From an uncultured Oscillospiraceae bacterium (lineage in GTDB: Bacteria > Bacillota > Clostridia > Oscillospirales > Oscillospiraceae), in NCBI GenBank assembly GCA_947626905.1, contig CANQUE010000010.1, positions 1 to 52,122 of the forward strand: DNA of 52,122 nt, in the 5' to 3' direction. The notes under the pieces were generated by a model. That model worked only from the letters and a program-made list of their open reading frames with translations. It searched no databases and was not told the origin of the DNA. Positions 7,785 to 15,971 of this stretch are shown piece after piece. Position numbers and translations under genes: made by a program. The number at the start of each line of letters is the position of its first letter. The stretch's first letter is position 1.

Positions 7785-9649
7785 TCCGCCAGCTCCTCCC
7801 ACTGGGCATATAAGCCGTCCAGCCGCTCCTGCAGGGCGGATCTCTCTTCGCCCAGCTCCAGCAGTTTCTGATAGTCGGACGCGTATTCCTCCTCCCGGGA
7901 GGCGACATGGGCCAGGGAGGCCTCCAGTTTTTCGATCTCCCGCTCCAGTTTGGCCAGGGCCTTGGCCGGATCGGCGGGCCGGGCCGGCCGGGGGGCCGCC
8001 TTGGCCTTGGGCTCGTGGCGCCGGAGGGCATGGTCCAGCTCGGTCTGCCGGGCTTTGTACTGCTGATATTCGGTGTAGCCCCCAGCAAAGTCCGTAAGGG
8101 TCCCGTCCTTTATCTCCCAGATGCGGGTGGCGAACCGGTCGGTGAACCAGCGGTCATGGCTGACGAACAGGAGCGTGCCCCCGTAATCGTCCAGTGCCTG
8201 TTCGATCCACTCCCGGCTGGCGATATCCAGGTGGTTGGTGGGCTCGTCGAGGATGAGGAAGTTCACGTCCGCCTTCATCAGCATGCACAGCCGCAGGCGG
8301 CTCTGCTCTCCGCCGGAGAGGCTGCCCACGGTCTTGAATACGTCCTCGCCGGTGAAGTTGAAGGCCGCCAGCCGGTCCCGGGCGTCCTGGGGCTGGGCCC
8401 GGTCGTCGTAGATGAGGGTGTCCACCAAGGTCCGGTCGGGGTGGGAGAAGGTCACCAGCTGGGGCAGATAGGCCGTGCGGACGGCGGGGCCCAGGCGGGT
8501 ATAGCCCCGGTCCGGGACCTCTTCCCCCAGGATGAGCTTCACCAGGGTGGACTTGCCGCTGCCGTTGTCCCCCATGACGGCCACCCGCTCTCCGGGCCGA
8601 ATCAGCAGATCCAGGTGGTCGAACAGGCGCTTTTCCCCGAAGGACTTGCCCAGATCCTGGGCCACCAGCACCTCGTCGCCGAGAAATTCCTTCTCCTTGA
8701 ACCGGGCCTTCAGCTTCCGCTCCGTCTGGGGGCGGGGGGCGGTCTGGAGCCGGGCGATGCGCTTTTCCATGGAAAAGGCCCGCTTATAGAGCTTGTCGTT
8801 GCCCAAGAAGGCCCACAGCCGCAGATCCCGGGCCGCCTGTTCCAGGTGGGCGATCTGCTTTTGGTTTTTTTCGTATTGCCGGCGCAGCTCCTCATAGCGG
8901 CGCTGCTTTTCGGCGATGTAAAAGCTGTAGTTGCCCGCGTAAAAGCGGCATACGCCCCCGTCCAGCTCGATGGTGCGCTGGACCACCGTGTCCAGGAACC
9001 ACCGGTCGTGGCTGACGGTGAGCACGGTACCCTTGAACCGCAGCAGAAAATCCTCCAGCCACTGGGTGCTCTTCAGATCCAGGTGGTTGGTGGGTTCGTC
9101 CAGCAGCAGGATGTCCGTGTCCTCCAACAGCAGCCGGGCCAGGTTCACCCGGGTCTTCTCCCCGCCGGAGAGGCTGTCGAAGCTCTGGGAGCGCATGGCC
9201 GGGCCGATGTCCAGGCCGTTAGCCACCCGGTCCCGCTCGTAGTCGGTGGCATAGCCGCCCAGCCGGTCATATTCCGCCGCCAGTCGGTCATATTTTGCCA
9301 GGGTGGAGGCGGAGCTGTCCGTCTGCATGGCCGCCTCCAGGGCGGTCATCCGCTCCCGGAGCTGATCCAGATGGCGTACGGCGGAGCGCAGCACATCCTC
9401 CACGGTATAGCCGTCGGGATATACGGGGATCTGGGAGATGAGGCCGATCCGCTTGTCCGCGGCCAGGACCACCTCTCCCTCGTCCGGCTCCAGAGCCCCG
9501 GTCAGGATGCGCAGCAGCGTGGTCTTGCCGGCCCCGTTGGGGCCCAGCAGCGCCACCCGCTCCCCCGCCTGGACATCAAAGCTCACATCCAGCAGGACCT
9601 GCACGCCGCCGAAGCTCTTCTTTATATTTTGCAGGGATATGTCGATCAT
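7781..9649 (-). CDS. ABC-F family ATPase (Uup/YdiF type)
   Basis: 622 residues with two ABC cassettes and no membrane segments. The first has GPNGAGKTT, LSGGEKTRV and LLLDEPTNHLD. The second has GDNGSGKST, LSGGEQSRL and LILDEPTNHLD. An interdomain linker of about 80 residues (the P-site tRNA interaction motif region, rich in Arg, Gln and Glu) lies between them, and a charged coiled-coil C-terminal domain covers about 540-622. ABC-F proteins act on the ribosome, either as translation factors or in antibiotic protection. The coiled-coil tail points to the Uup/YdiF branch rather than to a resistance branch. The gene lies 45 bp behind the PBP gene and overlaps the YdcF-like gene. Confidence 0.92.
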   Translation of the reverse strand: MIDISLQNIKKSFGGVQVLLDVSFDVQAGERVALLGPNGAGKTTLLRILTGALEPDEGEVVLAADKRIGLISQIPVYPDGYTVEDVLRSAVRHLDQLRERMTALEAAMQTDSSASTLAKYDRLAAEYDRLGGYATDYERDRVANGLDIGPAMRSQSFDSLSGGEKTRVNLARLLLEDTDILLLDEPTNHLDLKSTQWLEDFLLRFKGTVLTVSHDRWFLDTVVQRTIELDGGVCRFYAGNYSFYIAEKQRRYEELRRQYEKNQKQIAHLEQAARDLRLWAFLGNDKLYKRAFSMEKRIARLQTAPRPQTERKLKARFKEKEFLGDEVLVAQDLGKSFGEKRLFDHLDLLIRPGERVAVMGDNGSGKSTLVKLILGEEVPDRGYTRLGPAVRTAYLPQLVTFSHPDRTLVDTLIYDDRAQPQDARDRLAAFNFTGEDVFKTVGSLSGGEQSRLRLCMLMKADVNFLILDEPTNHLDIASREWIEQALDDYGGTLLFVSHDRWFTDRFATRIWEIKDGTLTDFAGGYTEYQQYKARQTELDHALRRHEPKAKAAPRPARPADPAKALAKLEREIEKLEASLAHVASREEEYASDYQKLLELGEERSALQERLDGLYAQWEELAE

Positions 9650-9694
9650 ATAATCGGTCTGCCTTCTCTTGATCGCCCCATGCGGGGGGAAAAT

Positions 9695-11017
9695 TCAGCC
9701 GCCGAGGACCGCCACCGCCTTTTGCAGCACCGTGCTGGCGATGGGGGAGGCCACGTAGTACCCGCCGCCGGCCCGCTCCGCCAGGACCACGAAGGCCAGC
9801 GGCGCGCCGGGGTTGGTGATGAACCCGGCGAACCAGGCGTGGGTGCCGCCGTATGTCTCGGCGGTGCCGGTCTTGGCGTGCATCTCCAGGCCCGGGTAAT
9901 TGCCCGCGCCGTACTCGTACTGGACGTTGTAGCTCATCATCTCCGACAGGGTGCGGGCGGTGGAGGGGTCCATGAGCTGCTCTGTGGCGGGCTTGCTGCC
10001 GGCGAAGAGGACGGGCTCCACGCACACCCCGCCGTTGGCGATGGCCCCCATGAGGCGCAGGAAGGCGTAGGGGTTGATCAGGTCCTCATACTGGCCGATC
10101 CCGGCCCAGGCCGCGTCCCCGTCGGACTGGGCGGCGGGCACGCTCCCGGCGGCCGTGGGGATGTCCTCCGACAGGGCGTGGGGGGAGGTGAGGCCGTAGG
10201 CCTCGGCATAGCGGGCGATGGTCTGGCCCCCCAGCTGCCGGGCGATCTCTCCGAAGGCCACGTTGCAGGAGTGGGCCAGGGCCTGATCCACGGTGATGGT
10301 GCCGTGGTGGCCGGTGCATACGATCCGCTGGCCGCCGATGATGGTCTCGCCGGTGCAGGTGAAGGTCTGCTGCCAGAGGTCGGGGATCTGTTCGATGGCG
10401 GCGGCCAGGGTCACCAGCTTGAACACGGACCCGGGGGTGAAGGTGGAGCTGATGGCCCGGTTGATGAACGCGCCCTCATAGTCCGGGTCATCCAGGTCGA
10501 AGGTGACGCCTTGCTGGGGGTCCCAGCCGGGCGTGGAGGTCATGCAGAGGATCTCTCCGGTCTGATAATTATATACCAGCACGGCGCCCTTCTTGCCGCT
10601 CAGCGCGTCGTAGGCCGCGGCGGATATCTGTGGGTCCAGGGTCAGCTGGATGGTGCCGCCCTCGGTGGTGGTCCCGGTGAAGAAGGAATAATTGACCAGC
10701 TCCGGGCGGCAGTTGGACAGGATGCTGGTGCCGATGTTTCCCGCCAGGTCGCCCACCACATGCAGGCATCCCCGGCGCACGGAGGCATCGTCGGCGTAGG
10801 TCAGGCCGCCCTCCCCGGCGGCGGCCAGCACCGCCCCGTTCCGGTCCAGGATGGCGCCCCGGTTGAGCACGCCCTGGGTATATACGCTGTCGTTGGCGTA
10901 GAAGGAGGCCCATTCGCCGCCGTCCCGGACCAGGCGGAACAGGTATATGCCCATGCCGCCCACCATGATGGCCGCCAGCAGCAGCACGGCAAAGGCCCGG
11001 CGAGTCACTTTTCTCAT
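9695..11017 (-). CDS. Class B penicillin-binding protein (PbpA-like transpeptidase)
   Basis: 440 residues with one N-terminal membrane helix (about 7-27), a short dimerisation/pedestal region and a transpeptidase domain. All three active-site motifs are present: SVFK with the nucleophile near Ser197, SCN near 250 and KTG near 382. Between them lie DPQISAAAYDAL and the YNYQTGEILCM segment typical of PbpA/MrdA/FtsI enzymes. It cross-links peptidoglycan outside the membrane. It is shorter than most FtsI proteins and lacks PASTA domains. The ATG overlaps the SEDS gene stop by four bases, so this is a SEDS-PBP pair, the polymerase-transpeptidase arrangement known from RodA-PBP2 and FtsW-FtsI. Confidence 0.94.
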   Translation of the reverse strand: MRKVTRRAFAVLLLAAIMVGGMGIYLFRLVRDGGEWASFYANDSVYTQGVLNRGAILDRNGAVLAAAGEGGLTYADDASVRRGCLHVVGDLAGNIGTSILSNCRPELVNYSFFTGTTTEGGTIQLTLDPQISAAAYDALSGKKGAVLVYNYQTGEILCMTSTPGWDPQQGVTFDLDDPDYEGAFINRAISSTFTPGSVFKLVTLAAAIEQIPDLWQQTFTCTGETIIGGQRIVCTGHHGTITVDQALAHSCNVAFGEIARQLGGQTIARYAEAYGLTSPHALSEDIPTAAGSVPAAQSDGDAAWAGIGQYEDLINPYAFLRLMGAIANGGVCVEPVLFAGSKPATEQLMDPSTARTLSEMMSYNVQYEYGAGNYPGLEMHAKTGTAETYGGTHAWFAGFITNPGAPLAFVVLAERAGGGYYVASPIASTVLQKAVAVLGG

Positions 11018-12837
11018 TCGCGTCCTCCCCGGGGATCATACCCGCCGTCATACCAATCGCCGTCCTGACCGTCATATCCGCCGTCTTCCTCCCAGCCGTC
11101 CTCTTCGCCGTCCCCGGCGCCGGCCACGCCCGCGCCGCCGGAAAACCGCTCCGGACGCATCACGGCAAAGCTGGCGTTGGCCCGGGTGTCGCAGCCCTTG
11201 ACGAAGGCCAGCATCATCCAGCAGCCCAAAAGGCTGCTGCCGCCCACGGAAACGAAGGGGAACGTGACCCCGGTGAAGGGCAGGATGTCCATGGTGCCCA
11301 GCACGTTCAGGATCATCTGCGTCATCATCATGCTCACCGTGGCGGCGGCGGCGATCACGAAATAACTGGAGCGGCCCGCGGAGGCATTTTTCACCACGAA
11401 TCCGGCCATGGCCAGCAGGCTCACCACGCAGCACAGCGCCGTGATCAGGCCCAGCTCCTCGCTGACCACGGCAAAGACCATATCGGTCTCCGCCGCGTAG
11501 ATATCCACCAGCCAGCCGTTGCCGGCCCCCTGGCCGAACAGGCCGCCGCTGGCGGCGGCGCTCATGGCCCGGACCTGCTGGAAGCCCTTGTCATAGATGT
11601 CCTCCCACACGTGGCCCCACATGGCGAACCGGCTCAGGGTCTCCGGCTTCAGCGACAGCACCACCATCACCGCCAGCACCGCGCTGCCCACCGCCAGAAA
11701 GGCCGTGGCGAAGCTGCCGGAACGCATGAAGGAGATCACCAGGAAGGTGACGAAAAACACCAGCGCCGTGCCGAAGTCGCCCATCAGGGCCAGCAGCCCC
11801 ACGCAGGCGGCGGAAAAGCCGATGTAAAAGATCAGGTTCCGGTCCACGAACAGCCGGTCCAGGGTGGCCGCGCCGGCGTATATGTACAGCACCTTCACCA
11901 GCTCCGACGGCTGGATGGTCAGCTGGCCGCCCAGCTCGATCCAGCTGTAGGCCCCGTTCCGGGGCGTGGCCAGCAGCCGGGTGGCCGCCAGCATCGCCAC
12001 CGCGGCGATGAAGGCGTACATCCGCACGCTCTTGACCCGTCCCAGGTCCCGTATCCACAGGCACAGGAACACGTAAAGGCTCACCGCGGTCAAGAACAAG
12101 ATGATGTACTTGATCATGTCGTCCGGCGTCTTGGACGCAGCCACGCTCATGCCCACCGAGGTCAGGAAAAAGGCCAGCAGCTCCGGCTCGAAGCCGGTCT
12201 GGCCCGAGGCGCGCAGCACGATGAAGTAGGCCCATTGCACCGCGGCCACCACGCCGAAGGCGATGGCTACGCCGGCGCCGGCGCCGGGGTTATAGGTGAG
12301 CTGCTGCAGCAAGAGCAGGATCTGGAACACCGTCAGCAGCAGCAGCGTGGCCCCCGGACGCACCCGGCGCCCGGGAGCGTGGCGGTATTTGAGAAGGCTG
12401 GCCCGCTCCTCCTCCGTCAGATCCACGAACCGGGCGGCGGCGGAGCCCATGGTGAGCACGTCCGCGTCCTGGATGGGCGCGCCCCCCGCCGGCACCAGGT
12501 CCCCGTTCACGAAGGTCTGGCCCCGGCCCAGATTGTATATCTTCCAGCCTCCGGCGGCGTCCCGGATCAGACAGGCGTGCAGCCGCTCCACGGAGGGATC
12601 GTTCACCTGGCCGTCCACGCTCTTGGCCCGGCCCAGGATGCACTCCCAGTGGCGCAGAGGCACCATGATGTTGCCGGGCAGATAGAGATAGGCCCAGGTC
12701 TCCGGCTCATACCGCTCCCGGAGCATACTGCCCACGCACCGGGCCACGATGACCGCGGCCACCAGCGGCAGGATATACCGGCTCATACGCGCCAGGGCCG
12801 GCGCGGTCTCGCCAAAGAGCGCCGTGATCAGTTCCAA
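11014..12837 (-). CDS. FHA domain fused to an FtsW/RodA/SpoVE (SEDS) glycosyltransferase
   Basis: 607 residues. A membrane helix (about 20-37) precedes an FHA domain (about 50-140): ILGR at 67-70, the motif VERLHACL at 83-90 and the FVNGD turn with Asn at 111. The remainder is a SEDS membrane domain with about ten helices, including IELGGQLTIQPSELVKVLYI, GDFGTALVFF and the FPFVSVGGSSLL motif near the end. SEDS proteins polymerise lipid II. An acidic, Gly/Asp/Tyr-rich cytoplasmic tail of about 45 residues ends the protein. The FHA residue that usually reads Ser before Arg is Glu84 here. It is the first gene of a unit continuing through the PBP to ridA. Confidence 0.92.
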   Translation of the reverse strand: MELITALFGETAPALARMSRYILPLVAAVIVARCVGSMLRERYEPETWAYLYLPGNIMVPLRHWECILGRAKSVDGQVNDPSVERLHACLIRDAAGGWKIYNLGRGQTFVNGDLVPAGGAPIQDADVLTMGSAAARFVDLTEEERASLLKYRHAPGRRVRPGATLLLLTVFQILLLLQQLTYNPGAGAGVAIAFGVVAAVQWAYFIVLRASGQTGFEPELLAFFLTSVGMSVAASKTPDDMIKYIILFLTAVSLYVFLCLWIRDLGRVKSVRMYAFIAAVAMLAATRLLATPRNGAYSWIELGGQLTIQPSELVKVLYIYAGAATLDRLFVDRNLIFYIGFSAACVGLLALMGDFGTALVFFVTFLVISFMRSGSFATAFLAVGSAVLAVMVVLSLKPETLSRFAMWGHVWEDIYDKGFQQVRAMSAAASGGLFGQGAGNGWLVDIYAAETDMVFAVVSEELGLITALCCVVSLLAMAGFVVKNASAGRSSYFVIAAAATVSMMMTQMILNVLGTMDILPFTGVTFPFVSVGGSSLLGCWMMLAFVKGCDTRANASFAVMRPERFSGGAGVAGAGDGEEDGWEEDGGYDGQDGDWYDGGYDPRGGRE

Positions 12838-12872
12838 GGGTCCTTTCCTCCCTTCTTTCCCGTGGATCTTGT

Positions 12873-12902
12873 CCGGACGCCTGGAAGAATGTGGGCGTCC
12901 GG
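12873..12902 (-). other. Stem-loop in the leader of the FHA-FtsW operon
   Basis: CCGGACGCC and GGCGTCCGG form a perfect 9-bp stem around 12 bases, located between the promoter and the ribosome site. No T-run follows, so it is not a terminator. It could stabilise the messenger or bind a regulator. Confidence 0.6.
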
Positions 12903-12915
12903 GCCAAGAATCTTA

Positions 12916-12944
12916 TTGACATTATACATTCCTGTAACTAAAAT
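12916..12944 (+). promoter_or_regulatory. Promoter of the NusG-II gene, implying a leaderless transcript
   Basis: TTGACA (12916-12921) and TAAAAT (12939-12944) with a 17-base spacer. The ATG begins at 12952, eight bases after the -10 box and so about at the expected start site. No purine-rich ribosome site lies in the 20 bases before it. Confidence 0.75.
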
Positions 12945-12949
12945 GTAAA
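12921..12949 (-). promoter_or_regulatory. Promoter of the FHA-FtsW/PBP/ABC-F/ilvA/ridA unit
   Basis: On the minus strand TTTACA (12944-12949) and TATAAT (12921-12926) with a 17-base spacer. Its two boxes lie within the oppositely oriented promoter at 12916-12944. Confidence 0.85.
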
Positions 12950-12951
12950 CT

Positions 12952-13287
12952 ATGAAGAGAAAAACACTTTTCTGGGCCGGACTTTTTGCCCTGCTGGCCG
13001 TGGCGGGCGGGGCGGTGGCCCTGCTCCGCGGGGGCGGGACCGTGGCGGTGGTCACGGTGGACGGCCGGGCGGTGGACCGGGTGGATCTGGCGGCGGTAGC
13101 GGCGGCCTATGAGCGGACCTATGAGACCCCGTGGGGGTGGAACACCGTCCGGTTCTCTCCGGGCCGGGTGGCCGTCGTGGACGCGGACTGTCCGGGACAC
13201 GACTGCGTGAAGCAGGGGGATATCGCCGACGGGGCCATCCCCATCGTGTGCCTGCCCCACCGGCTGGTGATCGAGATCGAAGAATAA
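12952..13287 (+). CDS. NusG domain II-containing protein
   Basis: 111 residues. A membrane anchor or signal helix occupies about 6-25. The rest is a NusG-domain-II-like beta fold (PF07009), with VVTVDGRAVDRVDL, VAVVDADCPGHDCVKQGDI and IVCLPHRLVIEI. The two Cys of DCPGHDC and the later IVCLPH are typical of this extracytoplasmic family. It is followed one base later by a Gx transporter gene. From memory, the same pair of families appears as EetA/EetB in the flavin-based extracellular electron transfer locus of Listeria, but no Ndh2, PplA or ApbE gene is present here. The ATG has no Shine-Dalgarno sequence. It is not a transcription factor despite the domain name. Confidence 0.88.
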   Translation: MKRKTLFWAGLFALLAVAGGAVALLRGGGTVAVVTVDGRAVDRVDLAAVAAAYERTYETPWGWNTVRFSPGRVAVVDADCPGHDCVKQGDIADGAIPIVCLPHRLVIEIEE

Positions 13288-13288
13288 G

Positions 13289-13798
13289 ATGTCAAAGACG
13301 CGAAAACTTGTGCTGATGGCCCTGCTGACGGCGGTGGAGCTGACGGTGTGGGTCGCCGAGGGCCAGATCCCCGCCCCCATCCCGGTGCCGGGGGTGAAGC
13401 TGGGGCTGGCCAGCGTGGTGACCCTCACGGCCATGTCGGTGCTGGGCCGCCGGGAGGCGGGGTGCATCCTGCTGGGGCGCATCCTGCTGGGGAGCCTGTT
13501 CGCCGGGAGCTTTTCGGCGGTGATCTTTTCCCTGGCGGGGGGCGCGGTGAGCTGGGCCGTGATGAGCGCGCTGCTGGACCGGTTCCCGGAGAAGCTGCTG
13601 TGGGTGGTCAGCGTGTTCGGCGCCATCGGCCACAACCTGGGCCAGCTGCTGGCGGCGGTGGCGGTGACGGGAACGCCCTCCCTGTTCTGGTATGGCCCCG
13701 CCCTTCTGACGGCGGCCATCCTCACCGGGACCTTTACCGGCCTGGGGGCCATGTATCTCGTCCGGGCCCTGCGGGCTTATGAACACAGACGTAAATGA
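13289..13798 (+). CDS. Gx transporter family protein (heptaprenyl diphosphate synthase component I family)
   Basis: 169 residues, nearly all membrane (about five helices). The early VKLGLASVVTLTAM, then LLGRILLGSLFAGSFSAVIFSLAGG and GHNLGQLLAA, match PF07456. That family has an ECF-S-like topology, suggesting a small-molecule binding component rather than a prenyl synthase. The ATG starts one base past the NusG-II stop. The stop at 13798 lies within the ribosome site region of the next gene, so the three plus-strand genes form one operon. Substrate unknown; a quinone precursor or flavin is a reasonable guess from the family's usual neighbours. Confidence 0.85.
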   Translation: MSKTRKLVLMALLTAVELTVWVAEGQIPAPIPVPGVKLGLASVVTLTAMSVLGRREAGCILLGRILLGSLFAGSFSAVIFSLAGGAVSWAVMSALLDRFPEKLLWVVSVFGAIGHNLGQLLAAVAVTGTPSLFWYGPALLTAAILTGTFTGLGAMYLVRALRAYEHRRK

Positions 13799-13814
13799 AA
13801 GGAGCAAAGTTCCC

Positions 13815-14624
13815 ATGACGATAGACAGAAGATCCCTCAAACGCTCGGCCAGGGACGCCATGCGCCTGGCCCGTCCCGCTCCCTTTTGGATCTCCCTGCT
13901 GGCCACGGCCATCGTGATGCTGCTGGGAGGGCTGGGCATGAGCCTGGACGGCACTCTGGCCTCCCTCAGGACCATGCTCGCCGCCGCCATACAGGGGGGA
14001 CCGGTGAGCTATGTGGCCCCGGTGGCCCGGGGCGGCACGTTCGGCTCCATCCTCAACGCCGCGCTGGAGATCATGACGGCGGTGGTGAGCGTAGGGTTCG
14101 TGGTGTACGCCATGCGGGTATGGAGAAGGCTGAGCGCCTCGGCGGGGAACCTGTTCGACGGGTTCGGCCTGTTCTTCCGGGCGGTCCTGATCCAGATCCT
14201 GCCCTCGGTGCTGGTGGGCCTGTGGTCCCTGGTATATGTGGTGCCCGTGACCGGCCTGGTGGCCGCCACCGGCCACAGCTGGTGGATGTTCGCGGGGCTG
14301 CCGCTGATGATCCCCGCCCTGCGGGCCGCGTATTCCTACCGTCTGAGCGTGTACATCATGCTGGACCGGCCGGATATGGGGTGCTGGCAGTGCGTGGTCA
14401 TGAGCAAACAGCTGATGCAGGGCCACAAATGGGAGCTGTTCGTGCTGGAGCTGAGCTTTTTGGGCTGGTACCTGCTGGCGGCGGTCATCCCCATCGGCGG
14501 GCTGCTGCTGATGATCTGGGCCAACGTCTATCAGCAGGTGACCTTCGCGGGCTATTACGACGCCGTGGCGGGGGTGGCCCCGGCGGAGGACATCCCGCCG
14601 CTGGACGTGCCTCCGGCGGTGTGA
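13815..14624 (+). CDS. DUF975 family membrane protein
   Basis: 269 residues. The start is the family signature SLKRSARDAMR, followed by five or six helices. The late block SKQLMQGHKWELFVLELSFLGW is the second DUF975 signature, and the C-terminal NVYQQVTFAGYYD ends the domain. The function of DUF975 is unknown. An earlier in-frame ATG overlaps the Gx gene, but AAAGGAG lies 12 bases before the ATG at 13815 and the conserved part begins there. It converges on the rodA gene and ends with a hairpin terminator. Confidence 0.85.
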   Translation: MTIDRRSLKRSARDAMRLARPAPFWISLLATAIVMLLGGLGMSLDGTLASLRTMLAAAIQGGPVSYVAPVARGGTFGSILNAALEIMTAVVSVGFVVYAMRVWRRLSASAGNLFDGFGLFFRAVLIQILPSVLVGLWSLVYVVPVTGLVAATGHSWWMFAGLPLMIPALRAAYSYRLSVYIMLDRPDMGCWQCVVMSKQLMQGHKWELFVLELSFLGWYLLAAVIPIGGLLLMIWANVYQQVTFAGYYDAVAGVAPAEDIPPLDVPPAV

Positions 14625-14628
14625 GAAG

Positions 14629-14664
14629 CGAAAAGCAGCAGATGGCGTATCTGCTGCTTTTCCA
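14629..14664 (+). terminator. Terminator of the NusG-II/Gx/DUF975 operon
   Basis: AAGCAGCAGAT and ATCTGCTGCTT pair around GGCGT, followed by TTCC. The T-run is short. It also lies directly after the convergent rodA gene, with AAAAGC giving GCTTTTC on the minus strand. Confidence 0.8.
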
Positions 14665-14667
14665 CAC

Positions 14668-15831
14668 TCAGAATTCCGAGGAATAGGCCCGGAACTGGAC
14701 CGGTTTTGGTCGGTATCGTATGCCGGACACGATGCCCATGGCGGCGAACATGGTGAACAGGCTGGACCCGCCGTAACTGAAAAAGGGGAGGGTCAGACCG
14801 ATGACCGGGGTCAGGCCGGTGCACATGCCCACGCTGTTGAACAGCTGGAAGCAGATCATGGAGGCCATGCCGATGCACACCAGCATACCGAAGGTGCTGT
14901 GGCAGTGCAGGCCCACGTATACGCACCGGAGGATGATGGCCGTCAGCAGCAGGATCACCACCACGCAGCCCACCATGCCCATCTCCTCCCCGATGCAGGC
15001 GAAGATGTAGTCCGCGTGCTTGCTGCGCAGGGCGCTGGACTGGGTCTGGGCGCCCTGGCCGAGGCCCGTGCCCCACAGCCGTCCGGCGGACAGGGCCAGC
15101 TTTGCCCGGGTGGGCTCCCAGCTCAGATTGAAGCCGGAGGGGTCGATCGTGTCCTGCATATAGGGCAGGAGGATGCGGTTTTTCTGGTTGTCCGAGAGCA
15201 CATAGTTCCACGCCAGGGGCACCGCCAGGGCCATCGCCGCGCCGCCGAACAGGAACCAGTACAGCTTGATCCCCGCCGCGAACACCAGCACGGCGAACAC
15301 GAAGAAGAACACCAGCGCGTTGCCCAGATCGCTGGAGATCACCATGTAGAGGGCGAACAGCGCCCCCAGGTGGGCCACCAGCTGGAAAACGGATAGGGGC
15401 GAGTTCAGGTTCCGGTATTCTTTCAGATAGGACAGGTGCTTGGCCGTGAGGATGATGTAGATGACCTTGATGACCTCCGCCGGCTGGATGCCGATGCCCA
15501 AAAACCGCAGCCAGGCGCGGTTGCCGGTGTCGTCCTTATAGCCGAGGGGCGTCAAAAGGGAGAGGATCAGCCCGAACTCCACCACCAGCAGCAGCGGCCA
15601 CTGGTCGGCGAAGATGTCCGCGTCGATGACCGTCAGGACGAAATACAGCACGATGCCGATGATCATGGCCAGCAGCTGGACGTATATGTAAGAGGAGCCC
15701 ATGGTCCGGGTGGCGCTGGAGATGGCGACCAGCCCCATGATGGCCGAGGCCAGGCAAAGGGTGAACAGCAGCATATCCGCCCGCTTGAAAAAATCGCGGA
15801 TCAGAGAGGCTTTCGACTGCAACGGGAGCAT
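14668..15831 (-). CDS. rodA: SEDS peptidoglycan polymerase RodA (FtsW/RodA/SpoVE family)
   Basis: 387 residues with ten or so membrane helices. Diagnostic parts are NRAWLRFLGIGIQPAEVIKV, SSDLGNALVF, GRLWGTGLGQGAQ and LTPVIGLTLPFFSYGGSSL. This one has no FHA domain, unlike the gene at 11014. It polymerises lipid II during cell elongation or another wall-building process. Start choice is open: the ATG at 15831 has AGGAGG directly against it (zero spacing), while a TTG at 15822 lies 9 bases after the same AGGAGG and would be the better-spaced start. A consensus promoter lies upstream. Confidence 0.92.
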   Translation of the reverse strand: MLPLQSKASLIRDFFKRADMLLFTLCLASAIMGLVAISSATRTMGSSYIYVQLLAMIIGIVLYFVLTVIDADIFADQWPLLLVVEFGLILSLLTPLGYKDDTGNRAWLRFLGIGIQPAEVIKVIYIILTAKHLSYLKEYRNLNSPLSVFQLVAHLGALFALYMVISSDLGNALVFFFVFAVLVFAAGIKLYWFLFGGAAMALAVPLAWNYVLSDNQKNRILLPYMQDTIDPSGFNLSWEPTRAKLALSAGRLWGTGLGQGAQTQSSALRSKHADYIFACIGEEMGMVGCVVVILLLTAIILRCVYVGLHCHSTFGMLVCIGMASMICFQLFNSVGMCTGLTPVIGLTLPFFSYGGSSLFTMFAAMGIVSGIRYRPKPVQFRAYSSEF

Positions 15832-15909
15832 CCTCCTTTCTCGGCGGGGAGGGCGCAAAATGTGCCCTGCCGCCCGATCTCGGCCCTGCCGGGAGCAAAA
15901 CCGCCTCAA

Positions 15910-15938
15910 ATTATAGCACATAACTGCCCCTGTGGCAA
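15910..15938 (-). promoter_or_regulatory. Sigma-A promoter of rodA
   Basis: On the minus strand TTGCCA (15933-15938) and TATAAT (15910-15915) with a 17-base spacer. Confidence 0.88.
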
Positions 15939-15971
15939 ATGAAGAAATTATTAAGATGAAGGAGCGGCCTC

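Noticed and set aside
7907-11068. A plus-strand open frame of about 1050 codons
   Set aside because: It lies opposite the ABC-F and PBP genes, is Gly/His/Gln/Val-rich without any domain, and arises from the GC-rich third positions of the real minus-strand genes.
12952-13287. A transcription elongation factor NusG
   Set aside because: Only the domain-II-like fold is present, with an N-terminal membrane helix and no NGN domain; it is an extracytoplasmic protein family.
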